Below, one piece after another: positions 8,790-17,868 of a DNA stretch of 64,000 nt. This DNA is from an uncultured Bacillota bacterium (GTDB lineage Bacteria; Bacillota; Clostridia; Christensenellales; Borkfalkiaceae). Location: assembly GCA_949287815.1 (NCBI GenBank), contig CASEHS010000003.1, positions 30,004-94,003 of the forward strand. Direction: 5' to 3'. A program made the translations under genes and the position numbers. The notes under the pieces are model-generated. The model was not told where the DNA came from. It saw nothing but the letters and a program-made list of their open reading frames with translations, and made no database searches. Each line of letters begins with the position of its first letter. Positions within the stretch are counted from its first letter, which is position 1.

Positions 8790-8822
8790 GGACGAATTTC
8801 GAAAATTTCCCGAAATTCGTCC
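8790..8822 (-). terminator. Terminator of the ABC transporter operon
   Basis: Perfect 12-bp stem GGACGAATTTCG/CGAAATTCGTCC followed on the minus strand by GTTTTTC, 16 bases past the end of the ATPase gene. Confidence 0.8.
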
Positions 8823-8838
8823 GACCCGTTTTTTATTT

Positions 8839-9537
8839 TTACTTTTGTAAAAGAGCTGAAAGAATACTTTCCTTATACCTTGACTCTGCCCCATAACGCC
8901 GCGGGATATCCGACTCTTCACTGACGTCTGCCAAAATTGCCCCGTCTTTTAAAACAATAGCCCTGTGCGATAACATATAGGCTTCTTCCACGTCGTGGGT
9001 AACAAAAACTGCCGTTCGTTTCTCCTCTTCCCACAATTTGCAGAACACCTCTATCAATCTGATTTTAAGAGCCGTATCCAAAGAAGAAAACGGTTCATCC
9101 ATGAGGATAAGTTCCGACGGATAAGCAAATGCCCGTGCGATCGAAACTCGTTGTGCTTGACCTCCCGAAAGTTGGTGCGGGTATGCGTCCGCCTTATCGG
9201 ATAATTCCACCTTTTCAAGTATAGAATCTATTTTTTTCTCTTCACAAAATTTGCCTAACGCATAGATAAGATTTTTTCTGACCGTAAGGTTAGGCAGCAA
9301 CCGCTCTTCCTGAAAAATATAGGAAATCCTCTGCGGAACATTCTCGATTTTACCCTGATACGGCGTCAATCCCGCAAGCATATTCAAAAGCGTAGTTTTG
9401 CCGCAACCGCTCTCACCCAGTAAACAAGTAATTTTACCCTGCTCCACCGTAAGATCGAATCCCTGATAAACCGATGTGTTGCCATATGCTTTTGCTACTT
9501 TATTGAATATGATCGGCTTTTCTGTCTCTATTTCCAT
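8839..9537 (-). CDS. ABC importer ATPase (NitT/TauT-like)
   Basis: A 232-residue ABC ATPase. Walker A GESGCGKTT (41-49), Q-loop Q76, signature LSGGQ (123-127), Walker B LILMDEP (143-149) and the switch histidine H181 are all present. ATG 9537 has AAGGCGGTGA before it and lies just inside the permease gene, so the two are translationally coupled. The set resembles SsuB/TauB/ThiZ importers; the substrate is not evident. Last gene of the operon headed by the ACT-domain gene and its leader. Confidence 0.9.
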   Translation of the reverse strand: MEIETEKPIIFNKVAKAYGNTSVYQGFDLTVEQGKITCLLGESGCGKTTLLNMLAGLTPYQGKIENVPQRISYIFQEERLLPNLTVRKNLIYALGKFCEEKKIDSILEKVELSDKADAYPHQLSGGQAQRVSIARAFAYPSELILMDEPFSSLDTALKIRLIEVFCKLWEEEKRTAVFVTHDVEEAYMLSHRAIVLKDGAILADVSEESDIPRRYGAESRYKESILSALLQK

Positions 9538-10289
9538 CGGATCACCGCCTTGCCGATCAAACGGATCAGCCATTCACTTATTACCGACAACAATACCGCC
9601 GCGATCGTGACCGCAAACAGCCTTGCCGTAAGAAGATTTGCATTCGAACCTTTCATAATAAGTCCAAGACTGTCAGGAGTAGAAGCAAGCGCCTCCGCTG
9701 CGATCACAAGTTTGACATTCAATGAAAAACCGCTTGCCGAACCCTCAAACAATGCGGGCGCCATATTGGGTATATACAACCCGAATACGATCGATTTGCG
9801 GCTGACGCCGTAAACTTTGCTCATTTCATAGAGTTTTTTATCCACCGCCCCGAACGCGGAAAGAAAAACCGAATACAATGTCGGACAAATTACAATGACC
9901 GCGATCACCGCAGGCGCAATTTCACGGGAAAACCAGATCACCAAAATATAAATGATCGCCATTGTCGGCACTGCCCTGACGATCGACATAAACGGCTTAA
10001 TGAGTCTGTCCGCCGTTTCAAAAAAATACGACAAAAGCGCAAAAATAAGTCCGATCAAAAAGGAAATTGCAAAGCAATAGATTGACCGCAAAAAAGTGCT
10101 GCCCAGTGATCGCCAGAAATATGAAGTTTTCACCAGTACAAAAAGTTCTTCAAATGCACGCGAAGGAGAAGGAAGAATAATTTCCATTCCCTTTGCATAT
10201 GCCGCAATCGCCCATACGGCAAAGACAGCCGCGACCACAATTACGGGATACAATACATTCAGAACAATTTTTACGGCACGCTTATCCAT
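9528..10289 (-). CDS. ABC importer permease (NitT/TauT-like)
   Basis: A 253-residue permease with about six membrane segments, the first at residues 7-29. The EAA-type coupling loop is seen in 'MSKVYGVSRKSIVFGLYIP' at about residues 155-175. The family includes SsuC, TauC and ThiX. It sits between the binding protein and the ATPase, with 34 bases to the binding-protein gene and a ten-base overlap with the ATPase gene. Confidence 0.88.
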   Translation of the reverse strand: MDKRAVKIVLNVLYPVIVVAAVFAVWAIAAYAKGMEIILPSPSRAFEELFVLVKTSYFWRSLGSTFLRSIYCFAISFLIGLIFALLSYFFETADRLIKPFMSIVRAVPTMAIIYILVIWFSREIAPAVIAVIVICPTLYSVFLSAFGAVDKKLYEMSKVYGVSRKSIVFGLYIPNMAPALFEGSASGFSLNVKLVIAAEALASTPDSLGLIMKGSNANLLTARLFAVTIAAVLLSVISEWLIRLIGKAVIRWK

Positions 10290-10323
10290 ACCGAACCTCT
10301 ACCCTCTATTATACAGACTTAAA

Positions 10324-11295
10324 TTATGCTGAATAAGTATAGAAAAATTTATCGTCTAACTGTTGTCCTTTGTTCATTACGGACACGTATTCTTTAACGC
10401 TTGCTTTGACAGCGTCCGATTTTACAAATCCGAGATTGCAGTTTTCAACCGTAGTCGTAGTGATCGGCGCAGAAATCAGCGCAGATGTATCAGAAGTATA
10501 CCCCATTTCTTGAAGAGCTGTTTTAAGCGCCGCAATATTTTCCGTTTTTGCGATCCATTCGGCATTTGTAGCAAGACTGTTCGCAAACGCTTCCGCAACT
10601 TTTGCATTATTTTTTGCAAAATCAGTATTTACGACCAAAGAAGCCTGAGGATAACTGTCTCCACCCGTCAATGTTTTCCATTCCGCCTGAAAATCCACGA
10701 CTGTCTTTGCAGAAGAAACCTGCTTTTTGCACGCCGTCACCTGCGGTTCACCCAAAACGCCATAGCATTCCTCGCCCTGTGCATTTGCGGTCACAATTTT
10801 TGCAATAATTTCCTTACCGTCATCAACGGGCGTTGCATTCAGTTCAATTTCATTTTCCGAACAGAGATATTCAAGCATCGCAGAAGTCGTTCCCACCGTT
10901 ACGTAAACCGTTTTGCCAGCAAGATCGGCAAGACTATCCGCCTCTCCTACACCGACAATGAACAGATTTCCGAAAACGTTCGAGGACATCAACTGAATTT
11001 TTGCACCGCTTTTATAAATAGTTGCAGCCGCATTGGTAGGCATGATCGCAAGATCTGCCGATCCGTTTGATACAAGCCCGCCGATCTCGCTTGCATTGAC
11101 GATATGATATTTGATCTCCATATCTACTTCATCGACGCCCTCTGTGATCGCCTCGGCAAGCGCAAGCCCGGGCGTTCCGTCGGGAAGATATACGTCGAGC
11201 GTATCTTTCGCGTTATCATTTCCGCACGCAGTAAAAAACAATGCGCCGAACGAAAGCACAACGAAAGACAATAAAACTGTCAGAATTTTTTTCAT
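10324..11295 (-). CDS. ABC importer substrate-binding lipoprotein (NMT1/SsuA-like)
   Basis: A 323-residue secreted lipoprotein. The signal peptide ends in the lipobox 'LFFTAC' so the mature protein would be anchored through Cys24. The 'VYLPDGTPGLALAEAI' opening and 'DLAIMPTNAAATIY' segment are typical of NMT1/SsuA-like type 2 periplasmic binding proteins, which serve importers for nitrate, sulfonates, taurine or thiamine-precursor pyrimidines. I cannot choose between substrates. Translated just after the TM1266-like gene (51-base gap) and presumably under the same leader. Confidence 0.85.
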   Translation of the reverse strand: MKKILTVLLSFVVLSFGALFFTACGNDNAKDTLDVYLPDGTPGLALAEAITEGVDEVDMEIKYHIVNASEIGGLVSNGSADLAIMPTNAAATIYKSGAKIQLMSSNVFGNLFIVGVGEADSLADLAGKTVYVTVGTTSAMLEYLCSENEIELNATPVDDGKEIIAKIVTANAQGEECYGVLGEPQVTACKKQVSSAKTVVDFQAEWKTLTGGDSYPQASLVVNTDFAKNNAKVAEAFANSLATNAEWIAKTENIAALKTALQEMGYTSDTSALISAPITTTTVENCNLGFVKSDAVKASVKEYVSVMNKGQQLDDKFFYTYSA

Positions 11296-11346
11296 ACTAC
11301 ATACTCCTTGCTTTTTTAACTAAACTTTTCGCCGCAAAAAAGAGGT

Positions 11347-11595
11347 TTAAAAACTCGAAAACAAAGTTTTTGCTGTAATCCCGCCGATCATACCGAGTTT
11401 TCCCGTTAAGGCATTGATCTTCTCCTGGGGCGCATCGATCACTACGGACAAAACACATACGTTCTTCTGCCTGTACGGTATTCCCATCCTGCCGACGATA
11501 TATTCACCGTAATCGTGAAGAACGGCATTCATCTTTTCCGTGCAATCGTTATCGCGCACAATAATGCTGATGACGGCAAGCCTCGTTTCCGACAT
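11347..11595 (-). CDS. TM1266-like ACT-domain small protein (putative iron-hydrogenase system regulator family)
   Basis: An 82-residue protein starting MSETRLAVISIIV, with a beta-alpha-beta-beta-alpha-beta ACT/ferredoxin-like pattern ('RMGIPYRQKNVCVLSVVIDAP'). It looks like the TM1266 family, often annotated as regulator of iron-only hydrogenase systems, though no hydrogenase gene is in the window. ATG 11595 has AGGAGG seven bases upstream; that Shine-Dalgarno sequence lies inside the descending arm of a terminator hairpin, so expression depends on the leader fold. First gene of the ABC operon. Confidence 0.75.
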   Translation of the reverse strand: MSETRLAVISIIVRDNDCTEKMNAVLHDYGEYIVGRMGIPYRQKNVCVLSVVIDAPQEKINALTGKLGMIGGITAKTLFSSF

Positions 11596-11710
11596 AAAAA
11601 AACCTCCTTTTCGCACCGAAGCAAAAAGGAGACAAATATCCCATAACGGATATTACGTTTGAACTTTCTCCCCTTTACCGTCGGGCGAACCCTTCGACTC
11701 AGGTTTAATT
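11596..11710 (-). promoter_or_regulatory. Candidate riboswitch/attenuator leader of the TM1266-ABC operon
   Basis: About 115 nt of untranslated leader. From 5' to 3': a GTC/GGG hairpin capped by UUCG (11681-11700), a stem GGGGAGA/TCTCC (11667-11673 with 11628-11632) enclosing a perfect AATATCC/GGATATT hairpin, then a strong terminator (11604-11614 with 11621-11631) followed by seven T. The GGGGAGA/TCTCC stem and the terminator share bases 11628-11631, so only one can form. The terminator also hides the AGGAGG Shine-Dalgarno sequence. This is the architecture of an ON switch that reads through when the upstream fold is stabilised. I could not match it to a known aptamer class. Confidence 0.65.
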
Positions 11711-11716
11711 TCTTTT

Positions 11717-11745
11717 ATTATAAATACTCGGCTCAAAAAACGCAA
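11717..11745 (-). promoter_or_regulatory. Promoter of the TM1266-ABC operon
   Basis: Minus-strand TTGCGT (11740-11745), 17-base spacer, TATAAT (11717-11722). Predicted start near 11710, immediately before the structured leader. Confidence 0.75.
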
Positions 11746-11789
11746 GTATTTTTATACATAAATCTTTTTCTTTTACACATACTCGTGGC

Positions 11790-12092
11790 ATGAAGAAAAC
11801 TCTTTTATTTACCGCCATCGCCGTCATTTTGACCGCCACTTTGATTTTATTTATGGATTTTATTCTGGTCAAACCTGACCGCGAAGAACGGGTCAATCTT
11901 TTTTCCGTCACGGCGACCTGCCGTGTATCAGACAACGAAACAAGCGAAAACCTTTACAACTCATCAACTGCTTCACATTCAAAAGACAAAATCGAGAAAA
12001 TAGCAAAACGTCTCAGAAAACGTGACCGCGTTCCGGGGCCCTTAAAGGACGGCATAAAAAAACCGTTCCCTAAGCCTCTGAACGGTAACTGA
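11790..12092 (+). CDS. Small single-pass membrane protein, unknown function
   Basis: A 100-residue ORF starting MKKTLLFTAIAVILTATLIL, a signal-anchor at residues 4-27, then a charged tail rich in lysine and arginine with 'KIAKRLRKRDRVPGP'. No family recognised. The start has no clear Shine-Dalgarno sequence, so the start and even the gene are less secure than neighbours. It is followed by a strong bidirectional terminator. It diverges from the TM1266-ABC operon, about 45 bases from that promoter. Confidence 0.45.
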   Translation: MKKTLLFTAIAVILTATLILFMDFILVKPDREERVNLFSVTATCRVSDNETSENLYNSSTASHSKDKIEKIAKRLRKRDRVPGPLKDGIKKPFPKPLNGN

Positions 12093-12108
12093 AACACTGA
12101 AATTATAT

Positions 12109-12152
12109 AAAAACACGCCGATCAGAAAACCTTCTTTGAACGGCGTGTTTTT
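12109..12152. terminator. Bidirectional terminator between the small membrane protein and aconitase genes
   Basis: Stem AAAAACACGCCG/CGGCGTGTTTTT, with A-runs and T-runs on both flanks. Fits the plus-strand ORF ending at 12092 and the minus-strand hydratase ending at 12181. Confidence 0.85.
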
Positions 12153-12180
12153 ATTTGTTTTTTCTTATCGCATTTTAAAT

Positions 12181-14406
12181 TTATCTTCCGGCATTAAAGT
12201 TGATCAGACAGCCTTTGAGAATAATTGACTTTTCATCGGGCGTGAGCGAACCGAGGGAAAGTTCGATATCTTTTACGGTTTTTCCGCTCAGATGTTTTGC
12301 AGGGATCTTTTCTGCGCCGTCCGCAACATAACGGTCGATATCTTCAATATAAATATAATCCCCGACCTTGAAGTGAAGTTTTTCCGCTGTAAAAGGCAAC
12401 ATACCCCAGTTGATAAGGTTGCTTCTGTAACGTTTGGTCGCATATTCTTTGGCGATATTCGCAATACCGCCCAGAACTCTCTGACAGGATGCCGCCTGTT
12501 CTCTTGCGGAACCGTCACCGGGCTTTACCGCAACGACGCAACTGCCGTAAATCGTTCCTTCCTTAACATCCAGTTCCTTGACAGCATTTTTAAGTTTCTC
12601 GGGAAGTTCACCCGTTTCGCGACGCACTTCTTCATCCGCTTTCACTTCTTTTGCGCGACCCACATATCCCGGATCCTTTCTTGAAAGGGCAAACTCTGCA
12701 AGTTTTAAAGGATTGGAACGGTACGAAGAAGTTTCGCCCGAAGGAATGAGTTCATCTGTCGTCGTTACGGGATCATTGATCACGCTGACAGCCTTTATAA
12801 GTACGTTCTTTCCGAGAGGAATCATCTCCGGCCAGTCTGCAATATTAGGACCATATTTAAGGTCTTCTTCCTTGTGCGCTTTGCCTGCGCCCATGTAAAC
12901 TCTGTTTTTATAAATTTCACCGTCAAAGAAATATTTCTTGACTTTTTTGGTGTATTCCGCTTCCGTTGCGGGGGTAAGAACACCGCCGTTTGCCGCCGTT
13001 GCCGCGATCGAACGGGCATCCATCAGCGCAACCGCCGCAAGCTGACCGCCCGCAGGTTTACTTCCTTCACGGCTTTCAAAGTTACGCGTCGTATGACGGA
13101 TCGAAAGACCGTTGTTTGCAGGAACATCTCCCGCACCGAAACAAGGGCCGCAAAATGCCGTCTTGATGATCGCACCGCTGTCCATTAAGCCGCCGATATA
13201 ACCGTTTTCGACAAGTGCTTTATAGACAGGCTGGCTCGACGGATAAATGCTAAGCGAAAACTCATCTACGCCCGTCGATTTTCCTTTAAGTATCTCATAC
13301 GCTTCGGCAATGTTTTCGTACATACCGCCTGCGCAACCTGCAATGATACCTTGATTGACATATACCTTTCCGTCTTTGATCTTATCCGTAAGACAGAAAT
13401 TGTCGCTGCCCTTAATTTTTCTGCCAGCGGCTTCCACCTCGGAAAGGATCTCCATAGGATGTTCCAGAACCTCGCGGATCGTATACGCGTTGCTCGGATG
13501 GAACGGAAGAGCGATCATCGGCTCGATCGTGGAAAGGTTGATCGTGATACCGTAATCATAATAAGCAGGATCTGAAGGTTTCATCTCCTTGTAATCCTGT
13601 TCCCTGCCGTGTATCTTATAATACTCACGGGTCTTTTCGTCCGTCTCCCAGATAGAGGAAAGACAAGCCGTTTCCGTCGTCATGACGTCGATACCGTTTC
13701 TGTAATCCATAGAAAGATTGCGGATACCGGGGCCCACGAATTCAAGAATTTTATTCTTTACAAAGCCGTTTTTGAATACTGCGCCGCAAAGAGCGATAGC
13801 AACGTCCTGCGGTCCTACTCCCTTTTTCAGATTGCCGCGAAGGTATACCGCAACTGTTTCGGGACGGCGGATATCATAAGTTTTATTGAGGATCTGTTTT
13901 ACTAGTTCGGGCCCGCCCTCACCGACAGCCATTGTGCCGAGCGCACCGTAACGGGTGTGAGAATCGCTACCGAGGATCATTCTGCCGACCTTTGCTTCCA
14001 TTTCACGCATATACTGATGAATGACTGCAAGGTGCGGCGGAACAAAGTTCGCCCCGTACTTCTTTGCCGCAGACAAACCGAATACGTGGTCGTCTTCATT
14101 GATCGTACCGCCGACTGCACAAAGGGAGTTATGGCAGTTTGTCAAAGTATAAGAAAGAGGAAATTCTTTCAAGCCGCTTGCCTTCGCCGTCTGAATAATA
14201 CCTACATAAGTAATATCGTGCGAAGCGATCGCGTCAAATTTGATTTTGAGATTCTCGTCGTCACCTTTATTGTGCATTTTCAGTATGCGCCAGCTCATCG
14301 TTCCTTTGCGAGCTTCTTCCTTTTGTGCCGACGTCAAAAATGCCTGGTTTTCTTTCACCAGCGTGCCGCCCATATAATAGCAGCCGCCGCGGATCAGTTT
14401 GATCAT
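12181..14406 (-). CDS. Aconitase-family hydratase
   Basis: A 741-residue iron-sulfur hydratase of the aconitase superfamily. Ligand cysteines for the [4Fe-4S] cluster are visible in '[10 protein letters not shown]' and in '[11 protein letters not shown]'. '[21 protein letters not shown]' is the conserved substrate-binding segment, and the C-terminal swivel domain has '[13 protein letters not shown]' with the arginine used for carboxylate binding. AGGAGAAAAGAG precedes the ATG. The sequence resembles the YbhJ/'hydratase' branch rather than AcnA or AcnB. No citrate synthase or isocitrate dehydrogenase lies nearby, so an aconitase role in a TCA cycle is not established. Confidence 0.85.
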   Translation of the reverse strand: MIKLIRGGCYYMGGTLVKENQAFLTSAQKEEARKGTMSWRILKMHNKGDDENLKIKFDAIASHDITYVGIIQTAKASGLKEFPLSYTLTNCHNSLCAVGGTINEDDHVFGLSAAKKYGANFVPPHLAVIHQYMREMEAKVGRMILGSDSHTRYGALGTMAVGEGGPELVKQILNKTYDIRRPETVAVYLRGNLKKGVGPQDVAIALCGAVFKNGFVKNKILEFVGPGIRNLSMDYRNGIDVMTTETACLSSIWETDEKTREYYKIHGREQDYKEMKPSDPAYYDYGITINLSTIEPMIALPFHPSNAYTIREVLEHPMEILSEVEAAGRKIKGSDNFCLTDKIKDGKVYVNQGIIAGCAGGMYENIAEAYEILKGKSTGVDEFSLSIYPSSQPVYKALVENGYIGGLMDSGAIIKTAFCGPCFGAGDVPANNGLSIRHTTRNFESREGSKPAGGQLAAVALMDARSIAATAANGGVLTPATEAEYTKKVKKYFFDGEIYKNRVYMGAGKAHKEEDLKYGPNIADWPEMIPLGKNVLIKAVSVINDPVTTTDELIPSGETSSYRSNPLKLAEFALSRKDPGYVGRAKEVKADEEVRRETGELPEKLKNAVKELDVKEGTIYGSCVVAVKPGDGSAREQAASCQRVLGGIANIAKEYATKRYRSNLINWGMLPFTAEKLHFKVGDYIYIEDIDRYVADGAEKIPAKHLSGKTVKDIELSLGSLTPDEKSIILKGCLINFNAGR

Positions 14407-14533
14407 TCTCTTTTCTCCTCTTTTCCGTATTCTGTCTTTTGTTTACTGTTTCTCTCCGCTGTTTATATTTTAAATTGCGGAAATATTTTTTTTATTATAA
14501 CGCCCTTTCCCGTTTTTGTCAATCGAAAAACAT

Positions 14534-15838
14534 TCAGCGCGTTTTTCCCTTCTTTTTTCGAGTTTCCCGTACTGTCTGTTCGTACCCGTGATCAGTGGGA
14601 TGATAAAACACCTCGTTTTTGAGTGAATCGGGAAGATATTGCTGTTCAACATAGCCACCGTAATCGTGCGGATATTTATAATTTTTGCTCTGCGCTTTGG
14701 TCTTCGCGTCACCGAAAGTATTGTCCATAAGATAAGGCGGAATATTATCGTCCCGCACTTCTCTTGCCGCCGCCCTTGCCTTTTCCAGCGCAATAATGAC
14801 CGAATTGGATTTTTCCGCTTCGCATACATAAATGATCGCATTTGCCATAGGAATCAGCCCCTCGGGTGCGCCCATTTTTTCAAACGCGTACAATGCGGAT
14901 GTCGCAACGACCAGAGCATTCGGGTCTGCCATGCCTACATCCTCACTCGAATGAGCGATCAGACGACGCAGTATAATTAAAGGATCACACCCTCCTTCGA
15001 TCAGGCGAAACGCATAGTAAAGCGCGGCATCCGAATCGCTTCCTCTCAAACTTTTACAAAATGCGGACAGCATATCGTAATAAGTATCTTCGTTGTACGA
15101 AAGCGCTTTTCTTTGTATAGACTGTTCTGCATCCGCAAGTTTTACGTGAATATGCCCTTCCCCGTCGGGCGGAGTGGTCAGCACCGCAAGCTCCAAGGCA
15201 TTGTACGCCGTGCGCAGATCCCCTCCGCTCATTTCGGCAATATGCTTTATAGCATCCTCATCGCACTGCGCTTTATAGGCGTATAAACCTTTTCTGGACA
15301 CAAGAGCCTTTTTTAATGCACCGATGATATCCGTTTCCGACAGTCTCTTGAACTCAAACACACGGCACCGCGATACAATAGCGGGCGTCATAGACGCAAA
15401 CGGGTTTTCCGTTGTAGAACCGATAAATATGATCGTACCCTGTTCGATCGCGGGAAGAAGTGAATCGGACTGCGTTTTATTGAACCTGTGGCACTCGTCA
15501 AGCAAGAGATATGTCTTGCGGTTATACATTTTCAAATTGTTACGAGCATCTTCCACCGCTTTTTTTACGTCCGCAACCCCGCTCTGTACCGCGTTCAGCT
15601 TTACAAAATTACCGTGCGTTGTAGAAGCGATAATATTGGCAAGCGTCGTCTTGCCGCAACCGGGAGGTCCCCAGAAAATGCAACTTCCAAGCCTGTCCAA
15701 TTTTATCGCACGACGAAGAAGGCTGCCCTCCGAAACTATATGGCTCTGACCTATAAACTCCTCGAGCGTGTTTGCGCGCATTTTATCCGCAAGCGGCTTG
15801 GCTTCGTATTCATTGTTATTCAGATCGAAAAGATCCAT
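14534..15838 (-). CDS. rarA: Replication-associated recombination protein A (AAA ATPase)
   Basis: A 434-residue homologue of RarA/MgsA, which acts at stalled replication forks. Walker A is GPPGCGKTT (57-65), Walker B 'LLLDECHRF', sensor 1 'FIGSTTENP' and the arginine-finger region 'SRCRVFEF'. The C-terminal tetramerisation domain includes 'SEDVGMADPNAL' and 'YPHDYGGYVEQQYLPDSL', characteristic of this family and not of the clamp loader. 39 bases downstream of the patatin-like gene on the same strand. Confidence 0.93.
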   Translation of the reverse strand: MDLFDLNNNEYEAKPLADKMRANTLEEFIGQSHIVSEGSLLRRAIKLDRLGSCIFWGPPGCGKTTLANIIASTTHGNFVKLNAVQSGVADVKKAVEDARNNLKMYNRKTYLLLDECHRFNKTQSDSLLPAIEQGTIIFIGSTTENPFASMTPAIVSRCRVFEFKRLSETDIIGALKKALVSRKGLYAYKAQCDEDAIKHIAEMSGGDLRTAYNALELAVLTTPPDGEGHIHVKLADAEQSIQRKALSYNEDTYYDMLSAFCKSLRGSDSDAALYYAFRLIEGGCDPLIILRRLIAHSSEDVGMADPNALVVATSALYAFEKMGAPEGLIPMANAIIYVCEAEKSNSVIIALEKARAAAREVRDDNIPPYLMDNTFGDAKTKAQSKNYKYPHDYGGYVEQQYLPDSLKNEVFYHPTDHGYEQTVRETRKKKGKTR

Positions 15839-15877
15839 TTTCTCTCCTTTGCGTAAATCGAAACGATTTAAACAAAA

Positions 15878-16666
15878 TTAATCTTTTAAAAGTTCGCGTA
15901 TCTTTGCCGCATTCTGCTTGGCTGTTTCGTATCCGGCATCATATGCTTCCTGTAAATATTTGATCTGATACTGACTGACATTTCCCATATCCGGTTCCAA
16001 CCACAGATCGGCAAGTTTTCTTAATGCCTTGCGCTGAACTTTCGTTTTCTGATCATCCATGATATCATAAACGCGCATTACAAGCGAAAACACATTTCCT
16101 ATCTTTTCGGCAGGTTGGAGTTTTCCGAGAACGTCTACCGCCACAACGACATCCGCCCCCATCTCTTTTACCTGCTTTACGGGAACACGGCATAAAACTC
16201 CGCCATCAATGAGCATCATTCCGTCTTTCTGAACAGGGCGAAAAACCGTCGGCATGGAACTGGAAGCGAGCATCGCCTCGACCACGCTGCCCTCGCTGAG
16301 CGTTACTTCCTTACCCGAGATCAGATCTACCGCCACACAGGAAAACGGGATTTTCAACTGTGTGAAATCACAGTTTTCCAGGTGCTTCGTCATCATCTTA
16401 CGAACCTTCGTCCAACGGAGAAGCCCTAATTTCGATATGGGCGAAATACCTATATCCGCTATATCAAAAAATTTCAGACTCTGAATAATTTTGAGCATTT
16501 CTTCCGTACTCATGCCTTTACAATAACACGCCCCGACCACCGAACCCATGGAAGAGCCGCTCACAAAATCGGCACAAATTCCTTCTTCTTCAAGTCCCTT
16601 CAAAAAACCTATGTGCGCTATTCCTCTCGCGCCGCCCGCACCGAGTGCAAGACCTAACTTTTTCAT
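15878..16666 (-). CDS. Patatin-like phospholipase (RssA-like)
   Basis: A 262-residue cytosolic serine acyl hydrolase. The oxyanion loop 'GAGGARGIAHIGFL' (9-22), nucleophile motif GSSMGS (Ser in G-x-S-x-G, about 38-43) and the DGG motif 'LIDGGVLCRVPV' that supplies the catalytic aspartate are all present. The family covers patatin-type phospholipases such as RssA. The physiological substrate is unknown. Precedes rarA. Confidence 0.88.
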   Translation of the reverse strand: MKKLGLALGAGGARGIAHIGFLKGLEEEGICADFVSGSSMGSVVGACYCKGMSTEEMLKIIQSLKFFDIADIGISPISKLGLLRWTKVRKMMTKHLENCDFTQLKIPFSCVAVDLISGKEVTLSEGSVVEAMLASSSMPTVFRPVQKDGMMLIDGGVLCRVPVKQVKEMGADVVVAVDVLGKLQPAEKIGNVFSLVMRVYDIMDDQKTKVQRKALRKLADLWLEPDMGNVSQYQIKYLQEAYDAGYETAKQNAAKIRELLKD

Positions 16667-16724
16667 ATTATTCCCCTCTTATCTTACTCATATTTTACTA
16701 AATTTTCCCATAAAATGTACTGCT

Positions 16725-17825
16725 ATGTCTATCAAAAATTTAACCTGTAAATCTCGGATTTTTCCTCGTATCGAAGAAAAAACGACAAAAAATGAAGTCA
16801 GAAAAAATTTCAATTCCACCACCACTTCAAGTGCTGTCAATAAAGCTACAAACAGAAGTCATTCATTCAGTCTTACTTTCTTATCATTAGTGATCGCGCT
16901 CGTGATCATTCTTCTTGCCTTAAAACCTGAACGCTATGCCGCTGCTTGTATGGAAGGGGTTGCCGTTTGGCTGAACTTTGTTCTGCCTTCACTTTTTCCT
17001 TTCTTTATACTCACGGCTTTACTTACAAAACTCGGCAGGATCAGCAAACTTTCCGAAAAATTTTCACCGATAACCGAACGAGTTTTCGGACTTCCGGGAA
17101 TATCTTCTTACTGTTTTTTAATCAGTATTCTGTCCGGATATCCCGTCGGCAGCAGAATGATTTCAGACCTCAAAAAATCAAACCTGATCGATTCAAAACA
17201 AGCGACGGAAATGAGTTTTTTATGCTCGACCTCGGGACCGATGTTTATTCTCGGAAGCGTCGGAACAAGAATGTTTTCAAGTAAAAAAATCGGCTTGGTA
17301 TTGTTACTCTCCCACCTCACCGCAGTTCTCATTATATGCTTTACCCGAGCCCTTTTGCGAAAAAAAACTCCCCAAAACCAAAAACAACTTCCCGCACTTT
17401 TGAAAATCGACAACGCTCTGTATGAAAGCGTTTACGGTGCCGTTCTTTCCATTCTCACCGTGGGCGGATTTATTGCTTTGTTTTATGTTTTTGCCGAAAT
17501 ATTGACAGATCTTAAAATCCTCGCCTTGCCTGCCCTTTTATTTGGTAAGCTCTTTGCTCTGTTTAATATGAACAATGTTGCGCAGGCGTTTACGACGGGA
17601 CTTATTGAAGTTACAAGAGGCTGCGCAATGCTTGCACCTTTCGGCGCATCCGCTCTACCGCTTGCCGCATTTCTCATAACCTTCGGCGGCGCGTGCATAC
17701 TTGCTCAACAACTCGGATATCTCAAAAGCGCAGGCGTAAAAGCCTCTGCATTTCTGCTTATAAAAGTTATACAGGCAATTTGCGCCGCTCTTTTATGTAT
17801 CCCTGTTTCAGCACTTTTGCTGTGA
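16725..17825 (+). CDS. ylbJ: Sporulation integral membrane protein YlbJ
   Basis: A 366-residue polytopic protein, nucleoside-recognition ('Gate') type, needed for spore cortex formation in Bacillus. Segments 'WLNFVLPSLFPFFIL', 'ISILSGYPVGSRMI', 'FLCSTSGPMFILGSVG' and 'TTGLIEVTRGCAML' are the conserved YlbJ landmarks. The start is chosen at 16725 so as not to overlap the divergent patatin gene; no strong Shine-Dalgarno sequence is visible. Its presence supports a spore-forming ancestry. Confidence 0.88.
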   Translation: MSIKNLTCKSRIFPRIEEKTTKNEVRKNFNSTTTSSAVNKATNRSHSFSLTFLSLVIALVIILLALKPERYAAACMEGVAVWLNFVLPSLFPFFILTALLTKLGRISKLSEKFSPITERVFGLPGISSYCFLISILSGYPVGSRMISDLKKSNLIDSKQATEMSFLCSTSGPMFILGSVGTRMFSSKKIGLVLLLSHLTAVLIICFTRALLRKKTPQNQKQLPALLKIDNALYESVYGAVLSILTVGGFIALFYVFAEILTDLKILALPALLFGKLFALFNMNNVAQAFTTGLIEVTRGCAMLAPFGASALPLAAFLITFGGACILAQQLGYLKSAGVKASAFLLIKVIQAICAALLCIPVSALLL

Positions 17826-17868
17826 TTTTACAAAGGAAAATTTTAATTTCTTTTTTAAATCGCCTTAC

